From: Undibacterium sp. | GTDB lineage: Bacteria > Pseudomonadota > Gammaproteobacteria > Burkholderiales > Burkholderiaceae_D | Reading direction: 5' to 3' | DNA: 39,127 bases | Assembly (NCBI GenBank): GCA_030645915.1 | Contig: JAUSNO010000037.1 | Span: 1 to 39,127 of the forward strand | Shown: positions 1 through 7,316 of the stretch, one piece after another | How the letters are laid out: the number at the start of each line of letters is the position of its first letter | Position numbering within the stretch: the stretch's first letter is position 1 | Position numbers and translations under genes: made by a program | Notes under the pieces: model-generated | Seen by the model: the letters and a program-made list of their open reading frames with translations, nothing else | Told to the model about the DNA's origin: nothing | The model's database searches: none

Positions 1-356
1 GAATCGGAGGATGGATTGCGCAGGCGTACGGTGCCGCCCTTGATCGAATCTACCACCGAGCCAACGATCAGTCGCTCGCCTAGCTCCGCCACTTTTTTGT
101 CGCGGAACGTAATCACTTCGGCAAAGTTATGTCCGGTATCGATATGCACCAGCGGGAAAGGAAATTTGCCCGGACGGAAGGCTTTTTCGGCGATACGCAG
201 CATCACTACAGAATCTTTACCGCCCGAAAACAGCAAGGCAGGGTTAGCGCATTCGGCGGCAACTTCGCGCATGATGTGGATGGCTTCCGATTCCAGCCAA
301 TCGAGATGGCGATTGCTCGCGGCATCAATAAAATGTTTTTCAACTACGGTATTCAT
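1..356 (-). CDS. cysD: Sulfate adenylyltransferase subunit 2 (partial, 3-prime end outside window)
   Basis: Encodes the small, ATP-sulfurylase subunit of CysDN, which makes adenylyl sulfate (APS) from sulfate and ATP in the cytoplasm. Only the first 118 codons are present; the gene runs off the left edge. The reading begins [11 protein letters not shown] and carries the PP-loop SGGKDS (residues 44-49) that binds ATP, followed by VHIDTGHNF, both typical of CysD. The ATG at 356-354 gives the usual CysD N-terminus. It lies 60 nt downstream of cysH on the same strand, so it is probably cotranscribed with it; cysN is expected beyond the edge. Family assignment is very safe. Confidence 0.95.
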   Translation of the reverse strand, partial: MNTVVEKHFIDAASNRHLDWLESEAIHIMREVAAECANPALLFSGGKDSVVMLRIAEKAFRPGKFPFPLVHIDTGHNFAEVITFRDKKVAELGERLIVGSVVDSIKGGTVRLRNPSSD

Positions 357-416
357 ACACGTTACCTTCTACTTGATTTGGTCTTTTTGTAAGGTTCTTT
401 AAGGAATTTTAAGCAA

Positions 417-1133
417 CTAATTTGCCACTGCTTTAATCCGTATCAGTTTACCATCCACCACATGCAAACCGCATTCTTTGGATTCCGGATTTTCCCACCA
501 CCAGCGTCCGGCGCGTACATCTTCACCAGGCTGGATGGCACGGGTGCAGGGTTCGCAACCGATAGACGGGTAGCCCTTGTCGTGCAGAGGATTGTAAGGC
601 ACGTTGTTACTACGGATATAGTGCCAGACATCGTCTTCCGACCAGTCTGTCAGCGGGTTGAACTTTTGCATGTCATGCGCGGCGTCATCTTCCTGCACAT
701 TAAGTTCGCCTCGCGTTGCGGATTGGGCACGGCGCTGGCCGGTAACCCAGGCCTTTTTGCCAGCCAGAGCGCGATTCAGCGGCTCTACCTTGCGGATACG
801 GCAGCATTCCTTGCGCATCTCTACGCTATCGTAAAAGGCATTGAGGCCATTTTTTGCGACGTAATTTTCCACTGCAGCCGCTTCCGGCTTAAACAGGGCG
901 ATCTCGCTGCCGTAGGTTTCCTTGATGCGGTCTAACATACCCAAGGTTTCTGTGTGCAAGCGGCCAGTTTCCAACGAGAAAATATCTATCGCTAATTTGT
1001 TACGCAGAATCAGGTCGGTCAGTACCATATCTTCTGCCGCCAGGCTGGAGGCAAATACCGCTGGCGAAAAATCCCTGGCGATGCGTTCTAACGTTGCCTG
1101 TGTGGCGGCCAAGCGCGATTCAAATGTGCTCAT
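417..1133 (-). CDS. cysH: Assimilatory adenylyl-sulfate (APS/PAPS) reductase
   Basis: Reduces activated sulfate to sulfite with thioredoxin-type electrons. The 238-residue protein has the catalytic motif ECGLH near the C-terminus (220-224). It also has two cysteine pairs, CC at 110-111 and CEPC at 193-196. In this family these pairs bind a [4Fe-4S] cluster and mark enzymes that accept APS; the enterobacterial PAPS-only enzyme lacks them. I therefore infer APS reductase activity, with no need for an APS kinase. Its ATG overlaps the stop of the upstream DUF934 gene (ATGA), indicating translational coupling. cysD follows 60 nt downstream. Confidence 0.95.
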   Translation of the reverse strand: MSTFESRLAATQATLERIARDFSPAVFASSLAAEDMVLTDLILRNKLAIDIFSLETGRLHTETLGMLDRIKETYGSEIALFKPEAAAVENYVAKNGLNAFYDSVEMRKECCRIRKVEPLNRALAGKKAWVTGQRRAQSATRGELNVQEDDAAHDMQKFNPLTDWSEDDVWHYIRSNNVPYNPLHDKGYPSIGCEPCTRAIQPGEDVRAGRWWWENPESKECGLHVVDGKLIRIKAVAN

Positions 1134-1663
1134 GCTGAGATTCCTGTCCGTTCGGCACGGCGAAACAGCGGATTTTTTTCATCCCAGGACGTCTGGTATT
1201 TTTCGCTGAAATCTGTCAGGCCCTTGAGTGCATCTTGTATGCTGCGGTCTTCACGCGTGGCAAAGGCATTGAAGCCGACGCGCTGCATGTAAAACAGCTG
1301 ATCGCGCAAGACGTCGCCGATCGCGCGCACTTCGCCGGTGTAGCCAAGGCGGCTACGGATGTTGTAGGCGATCGAGTAACCGCGGCCATCCGAAAATTTA
1401 GGGAAATCCACCGCCAGCAAAGGGAATAGCACAGCATCTGCACCCAAGTCCTTGGCCTGCTCGGCACTGCCAAACCAGATCGCCAGGTCTTGGCTCTTTT
1501 TCAGGCGCGCGCTGAGTTCCTCGCGCTGTATCAGCCACACTTGAAGCGGAATGATGTGTTTGCCGGCCGGTACTTCAACTGCATCGGGTGTTTCGCCCTC
1601 GGCCAGGCGCAATACTGTCCAGTCGTCTTGAATAATCGCTTTGTCTTTAATAATTTCACGCAT
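1130..1663 (-). CDS. DUF934 protein of the sulfite-reduction operon
   Basis: A 177-residue soluble protein of the DUF934 family, recognisable by position and by blocks such as FPKFSDGRGYS and the central EVRAIGDVLRDQ segment. DUF934 genes are commonly found between cysI and cysH in beta- and gammaproteobacteria. A role as an accessory or electron-transfer partner of sulfite reductase has been suggested from context, but no biochemical function is established that I know of. Here it sits 10 nt after cysI and overlaps cysH by 4 nt, the tightest spacing in the operon. No cofactor-binding motif is evident. Confidence 0.85.
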   Translation of the reverse strand: MREIIKDKAIIQDDWTVLRLAEGETPDAVEVPAGKHIIPLQVWLIQREELSARLKKSQDLAIWFGSAEQAKDLGADAVLFPLLAVDFPKFSDGRGYSIAYNIRSRLGYTGEVRAIGDVLRDQLFYMQRVGFNAFATREDRSIQDALKGLTDFSEKYQTSWDEKNPLFRRAERTGISA

Positions 1664-1673
1664 TTCAGTTTCC

Positions 1674-3380
1674 TTAGTACGACACTACGGTGCCGGCATC
1701 TTCGCCGTGCTGCTCGAACGTCTTGATCGGCGTGGCGTAAACATATTCCTTGAACGGTGCGATCCCCAAACGTTGTGCGGTATCGATGAAACGTTCTGCA
1801 TCGATGCGGTCGCGCAAATACACTTGAATGATGCGCTCTATCACTTCCGGCATCTGGCCGGCAGAGAACGACGGGCCGATGATCTTGCCTATCGCTGAGT
1901 CGTTACCTTGTGCGCCACCGATGGAGACCTGATAGAACTCGCTGCCGTCTTTATCCACGCCCAGAATGCCGATATTGCCGACATGATGATGGCCGCAGGC
2001 GTTGATGCAGCCAGAGATATTGAGTTCCAGTTCGCCGATATCGTGCAGGTAATCCAGTTCATTAAAGCGGTCGGTAATGTCGAGCGCGATAGGGATGGAT
2101 TTGGCATTGGCCAGCGAGCAGAAATCACCGCCCGGGCAGCAGATCATATCGGTCAGCAAACCGACGTTAGGCGTTGCCAGACCGTGCGCCTTGGCTTCTT
2201 TCCATAAATCGAATAATTGCGCTTGCTGCACGTCCGACAGCACCAGATTTTGTTCATGCGTGACGCGCAATTCGGCAAAGCTGTAACGGTCGGCCAGGTC
2301 TGCGACAAAATCAATCTGATCGGCAGTCGCATCACCCGGCGGCACGCCCGGTTTTTTCAATGACAGAACGACACTGGCGTAACCGGCGATTTTATGCGGC
2401 TTGACGTTACGTTTGATCCAGTTGGCAAACGCCTTGTTGTCCGCCTTGTGCTGTTCAAAAGTGGCATCGACTGCAGGCAATGTTGTATATTCCGGCGAAC
2501 CGAAATACGCCGCAACACGCTGCAACTCAGCCTGCGTCAATGTCGCAGGGCCATCCTTGATATCAGCCCATTCGGCTTCTACTTGCGCCGCAAAAACATC
2601 TGCGCCTATGGCTTTCACCAAAATCTTGATACGCGCCTTGTACTTGTTGTCGCGTCTGCCATGCTGATTGTAGATGCGCAAAATCGCTTCCAGATACGTC
2701 ATCACATGTTGCCACGGCAGGAACTCGCGGATCACGCTACCCAAGATAGGCGTGCGACCCATGCCGCCGCCGACCATGACTTTGAAACCAACTTCACCTT
2801 GTTCGTTATGTACAACGGTCAGGCCTATATCGTGCACAGCAATCGCGGCGCGGTCTTCCAGTGAACCGTTGATCGCGATCTTGAACTTGCGCGGCAAGTA
2901 GGCAAACTCGGGGTGAAAGGTAGTCCACTGGCGCAAAATCTCTGCGTAAGGGCGCGGGTCGATGATCTCGTCCGCTGCCACACCGGCAAATTCATCCGAA
3001 GTGATATTGCGCATGCAATTGCCTGATGTCTGGATTGCGTGCATCTCTACCGAGGCTAATTCTTCCAGAATCTCTGGCGTTTCTTCCAGATTGATCCAGT
3101 TGTACTGAATATTCTGGCGCGTAGTGAAGTGACCATAACCGCGGTCATACTTGCGCGCGATATGGGCAAATTTGCGCATCTGGGTTGACGACAACATGCC
3201 GTAAGGCACAGCCACGCGTAGCATGTAGGCGTGACGCTGCATGTACAGGCCATTTTGCAAACGCAAAGGCAGGAATTCTTCTTCAGTCAATTCATTGGCA
3301 AGGCGACGGCGTACCTGGTCGCGGTATTGCGCAATGCGTTCCTTGATGATTTGGTGATCATGTTGATCGTAACGATACAT
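1674..3380 (-). CDS. cysI: Sulfite reductase hemoprotein (nitrite/sulfite reductase family)
   Basis: Catalyses the six-electron reduction of sulfite to sulfide. The 568-residue protein has the duplicated ferredoxin-like half-domains plus siroheme/[4Fe-4S] domains of the family. The cluster ligands are visible as C415-x5-C421 (CPGGDFC) and C458-x3-C462 (SGCINAC). An arginine/lysine-rich substrate region, GHFTTRQNIQYNW, lies near residues 83-95. No CysJ flavoprotein subunit is encoded in the operon, so the electron donor may be ferredoxin or a protein encoded elsewhere; that is inference. It is preceded by a TauE/SafE permease (69 nt gap) and followed 10 nt later by the DUF934 gene. Confidence 0.93.
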   Translation of the reverse strand: MYRYDQHDHQIIKERIAQYRDQVRRRLANELTEEEFLPLRLQNGLYMQRHAYMLRVAVPYGMLSSTQMRKFAHIARKYDRGYGHFTTRQNIQYNWINLEETPEILEELASVEMHAIQTSGNCMRNITSDEFAGVAADEIIDPRPYAEILRQWTTFHPEFAYLPRKFKIAINGSLEDRAAIAVHDIGLTVVHNEQGEVGFKVMVGGGMGRTPILGSVIREFLPWQHVMTYLEAILRIYNQHGRRDNKYKARIKILVKAIGADVFAAQVEAEWADIKDGPATLTQAELQRVAAYFGSPEYTTLPAVDATFEQHKADNKAFANWIKRNVKPHKIAGYASVVLSLKKPGVPPGDATADQIDFVADLADRYSFAELRVTHEQNLVLSDVQQAQLFDLWKEAKAHGLATPNVGLLTDMICCPGGDFCSLANAKSIPIALDITDRFNELDYLHDIGELELNISGCINACGHHHVGNIGILGVDKDGSEFYQVSIGGAQGNDSAIGKIIGPSFSAGQMPEVIERIIQVYLRDRIDAERFIDTAQRLGIAPFKEYVYATPIKTFEQHGEDAGTVVSY

Positions 3381-3449
3381 CGTAATTATCCTAAAATTTG
3401 CTAAAAATGCGCGTTAACTCTGCGCGAAAAAATGCGAAAAAATGCGTAC

Positions 3450-4226
3450 TTAAGAAAACATGAGTTTGGTAGCGACCAGTGTCAGCGTAGTCGCCAATAC
3501 ACCGCGTAAAATCTTCTCAGGGACGGCTTTGGCAGCCATTGATCCGAGCGTAATTCCCGGCAAGGAACCCAGTAATAGGGAACCCAGCAATTCCCAATGA
3601 ATCGAGCCCAGCCACCAGTGACCGATTGCTGCGATGGCAGTTAATGGTACCGCATAGGCAATATCGGTGCCGGCGATGTGCGCTGAGGGCATGCGCGGAT
3701 ATAACATCACCAGCAAGGTAGCGCCGATAGCGCCGGCGCCGATCGATGAAATGGTCACCAGCATACCCAGTACCGCACCCGAGATGATGGTGGCAGCAGC
3801 CAGCTTAGTGCCATGCAACTGTTTTTCAGGATGTTTATTCAGCCATTCCAGCATCTTGCCTTTAAACAGCAAGGCAACTACGGTCAGCAAGACAGAAACC
3901 GCAATGGAATAACGAATGACCTGACCGATTTCCTTATTCAAGCCACCAAAATATTTGAGTCCCAGCGTAGCGACAACCGCAGCCGGCAACGCGCCGTAGC
4001 ACAGCAGACGCACCACATCCCATTCAACCGTGCCGCGCAATCTGTGGGTAAAAGTGCCGGTGGCCTTGGTGATAGAAGCAAAAGCGAGGTCGGTACCGAC
4101 CGCAACCGTAGGAGAAACGCCGAACAGCAGAGTCAGCAAAGGTGTCATGAGCGAGCCGCCGCCTACGCCAGTCAGACCGACCAGAGCACCAACAGCAAAA
4201 CCAGAAATAATGTAGGTTAAAGTCAT
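3450..4226 (-). CDS. TauE/SafE-family sulfite exporter-like permease
   Basis: A 258-residue membrane protein with roughly eight hydrophobic segments and the repeated Gly/Pro-rich family signature (GLTGVGGGSLMTPLL near residues 17-31 and its second-half counterpart ISSIGAGAIGATLL). TauE/SafE (formerly DUF81) proteins move sulfite, sulfoacetate or related anions. As the first gene of the cys operon it probably moves sulfate/sulfite or protects against sulfite leakage; the direction of transport cannot be told from sequence. The ATG is preceded by GGAAGG at a suitable distance. A dyad lies just upstream (4254-4285) and could control the operon. Confidence 0.85.
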   Translation of the reverse strand: MTLTYIISGFAVGALVGLTGVGGGSLMTPLLTLLFGVSPTVAVGTDLAFASITKATGTFTHRLRGTVEWDVVRLLCYGALPAAVVATLGLKYFGGLNKEIGQVIRYSIAVSVLLTVVALLFKGKMLEWLNKHPEKQLHGTKLAAATIISGAVLGMLVTISSIGAGAIGATLLVMLYPRMPSAHIAGTDIAYAVPLTAIAAIGHWWLGSIHWELLGSLLLGSLPGITLGSMAAKAVPEKILRGVLATTLTLVATKLMFS

Positions 4227-4253
4227 AGCACCTTCCGCAAAGTAGATGCATCT

Positions 4254-4285
4254 TAAATAGTTCGGGCTTTATTCCCAACTATTTA
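4254..4285. promoter_or_regulatory. Dyad upstream of the cys operon, possible operator
   Basis: TAAATAGTT (4254-4262) and AACTATTTA (4277-4285) form a perfect 9-bp inverted repeat. With a one-base bulge it extends inward through GGG/CCC. It is centred about 45 nt upstream of the permease start, where a regulator of the sulfur operon would bind. A CysB-type LysR regulator is the obvious candidate, but the match to any known CysB site is not strong, so the regulator is inferred. Confidence 0.4.
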
Positions 4286-4413
4286 GTCTTTATTTGCTTA
4301 TATGTGGTTTTGGTATATGGAAATACGTTGATGCGCTTGCTTCACGGATTGACGCTACCAATAAAGCCCGGAGTCGCCACAGATGATCGTATTGTTAAAA
4401 AGCACACCGCCAC

Positions 4414-4474
4414 CACGCACTGTTCATGCGGGTTTCAAGGGTATGTGCCTGGTAAGGCGCATGGGGATTGCGTG
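4414..4474. repeat. 61-nt intergenic hairpin repeat, copy A
   Basis: Left arm 4414-4430 (CACGCACTGTTCATGCG) and right arm 4458-4474 (CGCATGGGGATTGCGTG) pair imperfectly. The outer flanks CCGCCA and TGGCAGG extend the stem. The internal 27 nt resemble those of copies B, C and D, and the core has the same 61-nt length. It is the most diverged complete copy in the window. Confidence 0.75.
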
Positions 4475-4540
4475 CTGGCAGGGGTGGTTTTTGAATTGTG
4501 CAGTACTTTGTAGCAGCATTTATCTTGCGCCGCTTACCTG

Positions 4541-5062
4541 TTACTTGCCTTGAATCGCGCTTGCCCAGTGCTTGTCCGAATTCTTGGCCAGTTGCACCTC
4601 ACCAAAATTCATGAAGACGAAGGTGCCGTTGGCAGCTTCTGCCCGGTAGACACCTTTTGCTTCGCCCAGTCGCATGGCGAGCGCCGTGTATTCCCAGGCT
4701 CTTTTTTCAGTACATGGCACTTTCTTCTTGGTGAGTTCTGTCGCACCATTTTTTCTGCCGAAGGCTTTGACTAATGATGCGTTTTTTTGTAGTTGAGGTA
4801 GTACTGATGGGTGACCCCAGCCCCAGAGGAAGGTGTCGTCCTTGGCGTCGAAGGTGCCAACTATCTGGATCGGCGCCACCGCCTGAGTGCCGTCGGCAAA
4901 CGAGAACAGGATGTGGCCGTTATTGAGGTCTATGCTCCAGCTTTGCTCTTCGCCCAGACGCCAGTTGCCGTTATGGGCGCCGGTAATGGAATGGACTTCT
5001 ACTATGCTGTCTGAAATAAATGTCTCTATGTCATTTCGTTTTTTGAATCGACTGAACATCAC
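4541..5062 (-). CDS. DUF6882-like hypothetical protein
   Basis: A 173-residue soluble protein without signal peptide or membrane segment. The central block TFLWGWGHPS (around residues 97-106) together with a preceding beta-rich domain recalls the uncharacterised DUF6882 family; I rate that match as probable, not certain. No catalytic motif is evident and the function is unknown. It stands alone: the next gene downstream on this strand is more than 300 nt away, and the gene upstream is on the other strand. Confidence 0.7.
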   Translation of the reverse strand: MMFSRFKKRNDIETFISDSIVEVHSITGAHNGNWRLGEEQSWSIDLNNGHILFSFADGTQAVAPIQIVGTFDAKDDTFLWGWGHPSVLPQLQKNASLVKAFGRKNGATELTKKKVPCTEKRAWEYTALAMRLGEAKGVYRAEAANGTFVFMNFGEVQLAKNSDKHWASAIQGK

Positions 5063-5343
5063 TTACTCCACCGCAGATGATTGGTTGTTAAATAAATCTC
5101 AGGACGTGATCGGCGCTTGTTTTGGTTACCGCATAACAATTGCTATTGAGAACGAGGGTCGAATGTAGCGTATTGCCTTGTTTACTACAATACTTGATGC
5201 GGACTTCATTTGCGCCGTGTTGCATTGCCGCGTCGTTGTTACAAAGTCTTACTGAAATGAAGGCGCTATGCAGGTGCGGAAACGCACTTTGTCTGCTAGC
5301 GTTATAGAAGGCCCCCCTCAAAAAAACATCTAGCTTTTTTGCG
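5063..5343. other. Intergenic region, no gene recognised
   Basis: Between the DUF6882-like gene and the 5344 promoter I see no convincing gene. CTTCATTT (5204-5211) and AAATGAAG (5255-5262) form an 8-bp inverted repeat with a 43-nt spacer. A minus-strand open frame covering 5088-5519 runs antisense through the riboswitch and is taken as spurious. Confidence 0.5.
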
Positions 5344-5370
5344 TATAATCGAGGAGCCGAATTTTTCGGC
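5344..5370 (+). promoter_or_regulatory. Candidate promoter -10 box and leader hairpin ahead of the FMN element
   Basis: A perfect -10 hexamer TATAAT lies at 5344-5349; no good -35 box is seen 17 nt upstream. Directly after it, GCCGAA-TTT-TTCGGC (5356-5370) can form a 6-bp hairpin. Transcription from here would produce an RNA starting just before the riboswitch remnant at 5381. Confidence 0.5.
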
Positions 5371-5380
5371 AGGTTGTACG

Positions 5381-5471
5381 TCTTCAGGGCGGGGTGTAAT
5401 TCCCCACCGGCGGTAAAATTTGGCACAGCGTTTTTTGTGCCTGAACAAGCCCGCGAGCGCTTAAGTGAAGA
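5381..5471 (+). ncRNA. Truncated FMN riboswitch (RFN element lacking P4-P6)
   Basis: The 5-prime half of an FMN aptamer is unmistakable: CAGGGCGGGGTG, then AATTCCCCACCGGCGGT (P2 and its junction), a variable P3 stem (GGCACA pairing with TGTGCC), then AGCCCGCGAGCGC. The second half expected next (cAGATCyGGTG, GCCGACGGT, AGTCCGGATG) is absent. Instead TGAAGA at 5466-5471 follows almost at once and can pair with TCTTCA at 5381-5386, re-forming P1. The element therefore looks like a riboswitch with a clean internal deletion. FMN binding as in the intact aptamer is unlikely, because P4-P6 contribute to the ligand pocket. Confidence 0.8.
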
Positions 5472-5502
5472 GTAAAATGTTTTTGAAATTTTATGGAAAT
5501 TT

Positions 5503-5730
5503 ATGCGCGGACTTAACATTTACTTGACGTCTCTTTCACTCCTGGTCGCGGGAGCCACGATAGCTGCGCCCGCTGCCTGGTTTCAATGGCGCAGCAAACT
5601 TGAACCGGTCTCTGTATGTTCACAGACTTCTCCGGGGGAGGGGTGGCAGAAATCAGCTGGCCCCTATGCTGATGCGAGATGCGAGAAATTGAAGCTCTCC
5701 GCATCAATACGCGTCGTTCGTTCGATATAA
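5503..5730 (+). CDS. Small exported protein downstream of the FMN element
   Basis: A 75-residue protein with an N-terminal hydrophobic stretch and Ala-rich cleavage region (LSLLVAGATIAAPAAW), so probably exported. The mature part has WFQWRSKLE, VCSQTSPGEGW and a second cysteine in ARCEKL; two cysteines could form a disulfide. I recall similar small Trp/Cys proteins in Burkholderiales but cannot name a family. ATG 5503 has GGA about 7 nt upstream. It begins 31 nt after the riboswitch remnant, suggesting both are on one transcript. The coding call is likely because of the signal-like N-terminus; the function is unknown. Confidence 0.6.
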   Translation: MRGLNIYLTSLSLLVAGATIAAPAAWFQWRSKLEPVSVCSQTSPGEGWQKSAGPYADARCEKLKLSASIRVVRSI

Positions 5731-5975
5731 CTTCAATATGAACACTACGCCGGAACGCAATGTTCGCGCGGTCTGGCAGAGGCATTGCGCTGCCAGCCAT
5801 GTAAGAATTACATGGTGACCGGCTGACAATGTATTTCTGCAATTTTGCAGTTGACTCATTCCATATGAACTAGTCATGTGTGCTACCGCACGGACTTTCC
5901 ATATGGCAAGGTGTAGAATGTTTTTTACCGTCACATGTGTCAGCATAATACGCTCACAATTAGAAGAGGATTACC

Positions 5976-6455
5976 ATGAAATTTATATTGATTGCTGCAA
6001 CAATTTTTGCCGCCGCTATTCCGGCCGTCGCCGCCGATGTTGGGGTGTCAATTAACATTGGACAGCCTGGTTTTTACGGGCGTATCGACATCGGTAGTTT
6101 CCCGCAACCTCAGTTAATTTATTCTCAACCTAGGATCGTTGAGCGTCAGGTTCGTTATGTAGAGCAGCCCATTTATTTACGTGTGCCGCCTGGCCATGCA
6201 AAGAACTGGTCTAAGCACTGCCGTACATATCATGCCTGCGGACAGCGGGTCTATTTTGTTCAGGACGGTTGGTATAACAATGTCTACGCGCCGCAATATC
6301 GCGACCGTCATGAAGAGCGTCGAGATTATCGCAACGATAACCGGGGCGATTCCCGTGACAATAATCGTGGCAACGATCGCGACGAAGGCAATGGTCGCGG
6401 CCGTGACAAGCACGATAATCGTGGCAGTCATGGCAAGGGTCACAACAAGGATTAA
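5976..6455 (+). CDS. Exported Arg/Asp/Asn/Gly-rich hypothetical protein
   Basis: A 159-residue protein with a clear signal peptide (MKFILIAATIFAAAIPAVAA, cleavage near residue 20). A short conserved domain follows, with PIYLRVPPGHAKNW, HCRTYHACGQRVYFV and two cysteines. The last roughly 55 residues are low-complexity and rich in Arg, Asp, Asn, Gly and His. Similar PPGHAKNW/ACG proteins occur widely in betaproteobacteria without known function. AGAGGA lies about 5 nt upstream of the ATG. A strong hairpin terminator follows the gene. The histidine/acidic tail might bind metals or polyanions, but this is speculation. Confidence 0.8.
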   Translation: MKFILIAATIFAAAIPAVAADVGVSINIGQPGFYGRIDIGSFPQPQLIYSQPRIVERQVRYVEQPIYLRVPPGHAKNWSKHCRTYHACGQRVYFVQDGWYNNVYAPQYRDRHEERRDYRNDNRGDSRDNNRGNDRDEGNGRGRDKHDNRGSHGKGHNKD

Positions 6456-6473
6456 TGTGTTTTAGCTTCTTCG

Positions 6474-6533
6474 GATACTTTAACGGCATGTACCTCAGGT
6501 GCATGCCGTTAAAGTATCAATGTCGTTTTTTTT
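6474..6533 (+). terminator. Strong terminator between convergent genes
   Basis: GATACTTTAACGGCATG (6474-6490) and its exact complement (6502-6518) make a perfect 17-bp stem. The 11-nt loop can pair further (ACCT/AGGT). T8 follows at 6526-6533, so it terminates the plus-strand gene ending at 6455. The right arm overlaps the stop codon of the minus-strand DUF2164 gene. Confidence 0.85.
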
Positions 6534-6780
6534 GGTTTTTCCAGTAGCCGAATTCTTCTTCGTGGACATCAATATCCAGTTCTTGCACGCGTTGTTGCAG
6601 CTGGTCTTGTGCATCGCGCACCGCCTGGTTGTAAATGCTGGGGCCGATTTCTTCCAGCAAAAAATCCAGTAAGGCAGCTGCCTGCAGACTTCCTATGCGC
6701 TCTTCCATATTGACATCGAAGTAGCGCTGAATCGAGTCCAGGGCTTGTTTCTGGATTTCTTTTTCTAATTGAATACTCAC
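6517..6780 (-). CDS. DUF2164 family protein
   Basis: An 87-residue, mostly helical acidic protein. The order IQRYF, GSLQAAALLDFLLEEIGPSIYNQAV, DAQDQLQQRV matches the DUF2164 family, whose function is unknown. Full family length; no membrane segments or catalytic motif. The gene is monocistronic. Its 3-prime end lies inside the hairpin shared with the convergent upstream gene, so mRNA ends of the two genes overlap. Confidence 0.85.
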   Translation of the reverse strand: MSIQLEKEIQKQALDSIQRYFDVNMEERIGSLQAAALLDFLLEEIGPSIYNQAVRDAQDQLQQRVQELDIDVHEEEFGYWKNQKKRH

Positions 6781-7316
6781 GTCTTTTTCCTATGAATGTT
6801 GATCGGATGTGATCGCTACTGGGTTCATCCGGCATGTCGCTGCATGTTACTTTAGCGGGATGCAATCGAACAAGGTCGATGAATGGTTCCGTTAACGTCG
6901 CCCATAGCGAAAGGGGGCGGATCATCATTGGGTGCCGGGAACTCCAGATTCTTGATGGGGGTTACATTTCGGCGGTGAAGTTTATCATTGAACCCCGGTA
7001 CGATCACTGGAGGAAATCTTCAAAATGCACAAGGCCAACACGCACTATTCATGCGGCTTTGCAAGCATGTCGGCCTGCAAGCCGCATGGGTATTGCGTGA
7101 GCGGGGTGCATAAAAATGAAATTTTTTGTGTATTCAATCATTCGATTAAACGGGAAAATTTCCTGGACGATGGCCGGATCACCTATGCCAGAGAGATATT
7201 TTTTGCGGTGCCGGCGAGCGCTCGATCGATAGACAAATACCAGGCATTCGCGTAAGGTTTCGGTTCCTCGCCTACCAGGTGATTTCTTATTTTATTATCC
7301 TATCCGGAGTCACATC
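6781..7316. other. Intergenic region between divergent genes
   Basis: This 536-nt stretch contains hairpin repeat copy B (7039-7099). A frame at 7025-7255 has a good ribosome-binding sequence (GGAGGAAA at 7010-7017), but its first third is translated repeat, so I do not call it. GGAG at 7305-7308 serves the isomerase gene. Nothing else is recognised. Confidence 0.55.
7039..7099. repeat. 61-nt intergenic hairpin repeat, copy B
   Basis: The left arm starts CACGCACTATTCATGCGGC and the right arm is GCCGCATGGGTATTGCGTG (7081-7099). The right arm is identical to that of copy D. Core length is 61 nt as in the other copies. It lies between two divergent genes, so it cannot be a simple terminator of a neighbouring gene. 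Confidence 0.8.

Larger units (their letters stand above)
4227..4540. other. Intergenic region between permease start and DUF6882-like gene
   Basis: This 314-nt stretch holds the 4254-4285 dyad, the presumed promoter of the cys operon reading left, and one copy of the 61-nt hairpin repeat (4414-4474). A 69-codon frame at 4304-4513 exists, but it is built from the repeat and has no family features. I see no gene here. Confidence 0.6.

Noticed and set aside
16..402. Plus-strand frame over the left edge
   Set aside because: It is the complement of cysD, whose minus-strand product shows the PP-loop motif.
5088..5519. 143-codon minus-strand frame
   Set aside because: It runs antisense through the riboswitch and promoter, has no family features and no ribosome-binding site.
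5381..5760. Complete FMN riboswitch
   Set aside because: No AGATC/GCCGACGGT/AGTCCGGATG half could be found downstream to 5760.
7025..7255. 76-codon frame with a good ribosome-binding sequence, and a similar peptide at 4304-4513
   Set aside because: The shared peptide (THxSCGF...HGxCV) comes from translating the hairpin repeat. The same frame in copy C contains a stop codon (TAG), and covariation favours structure over coding.
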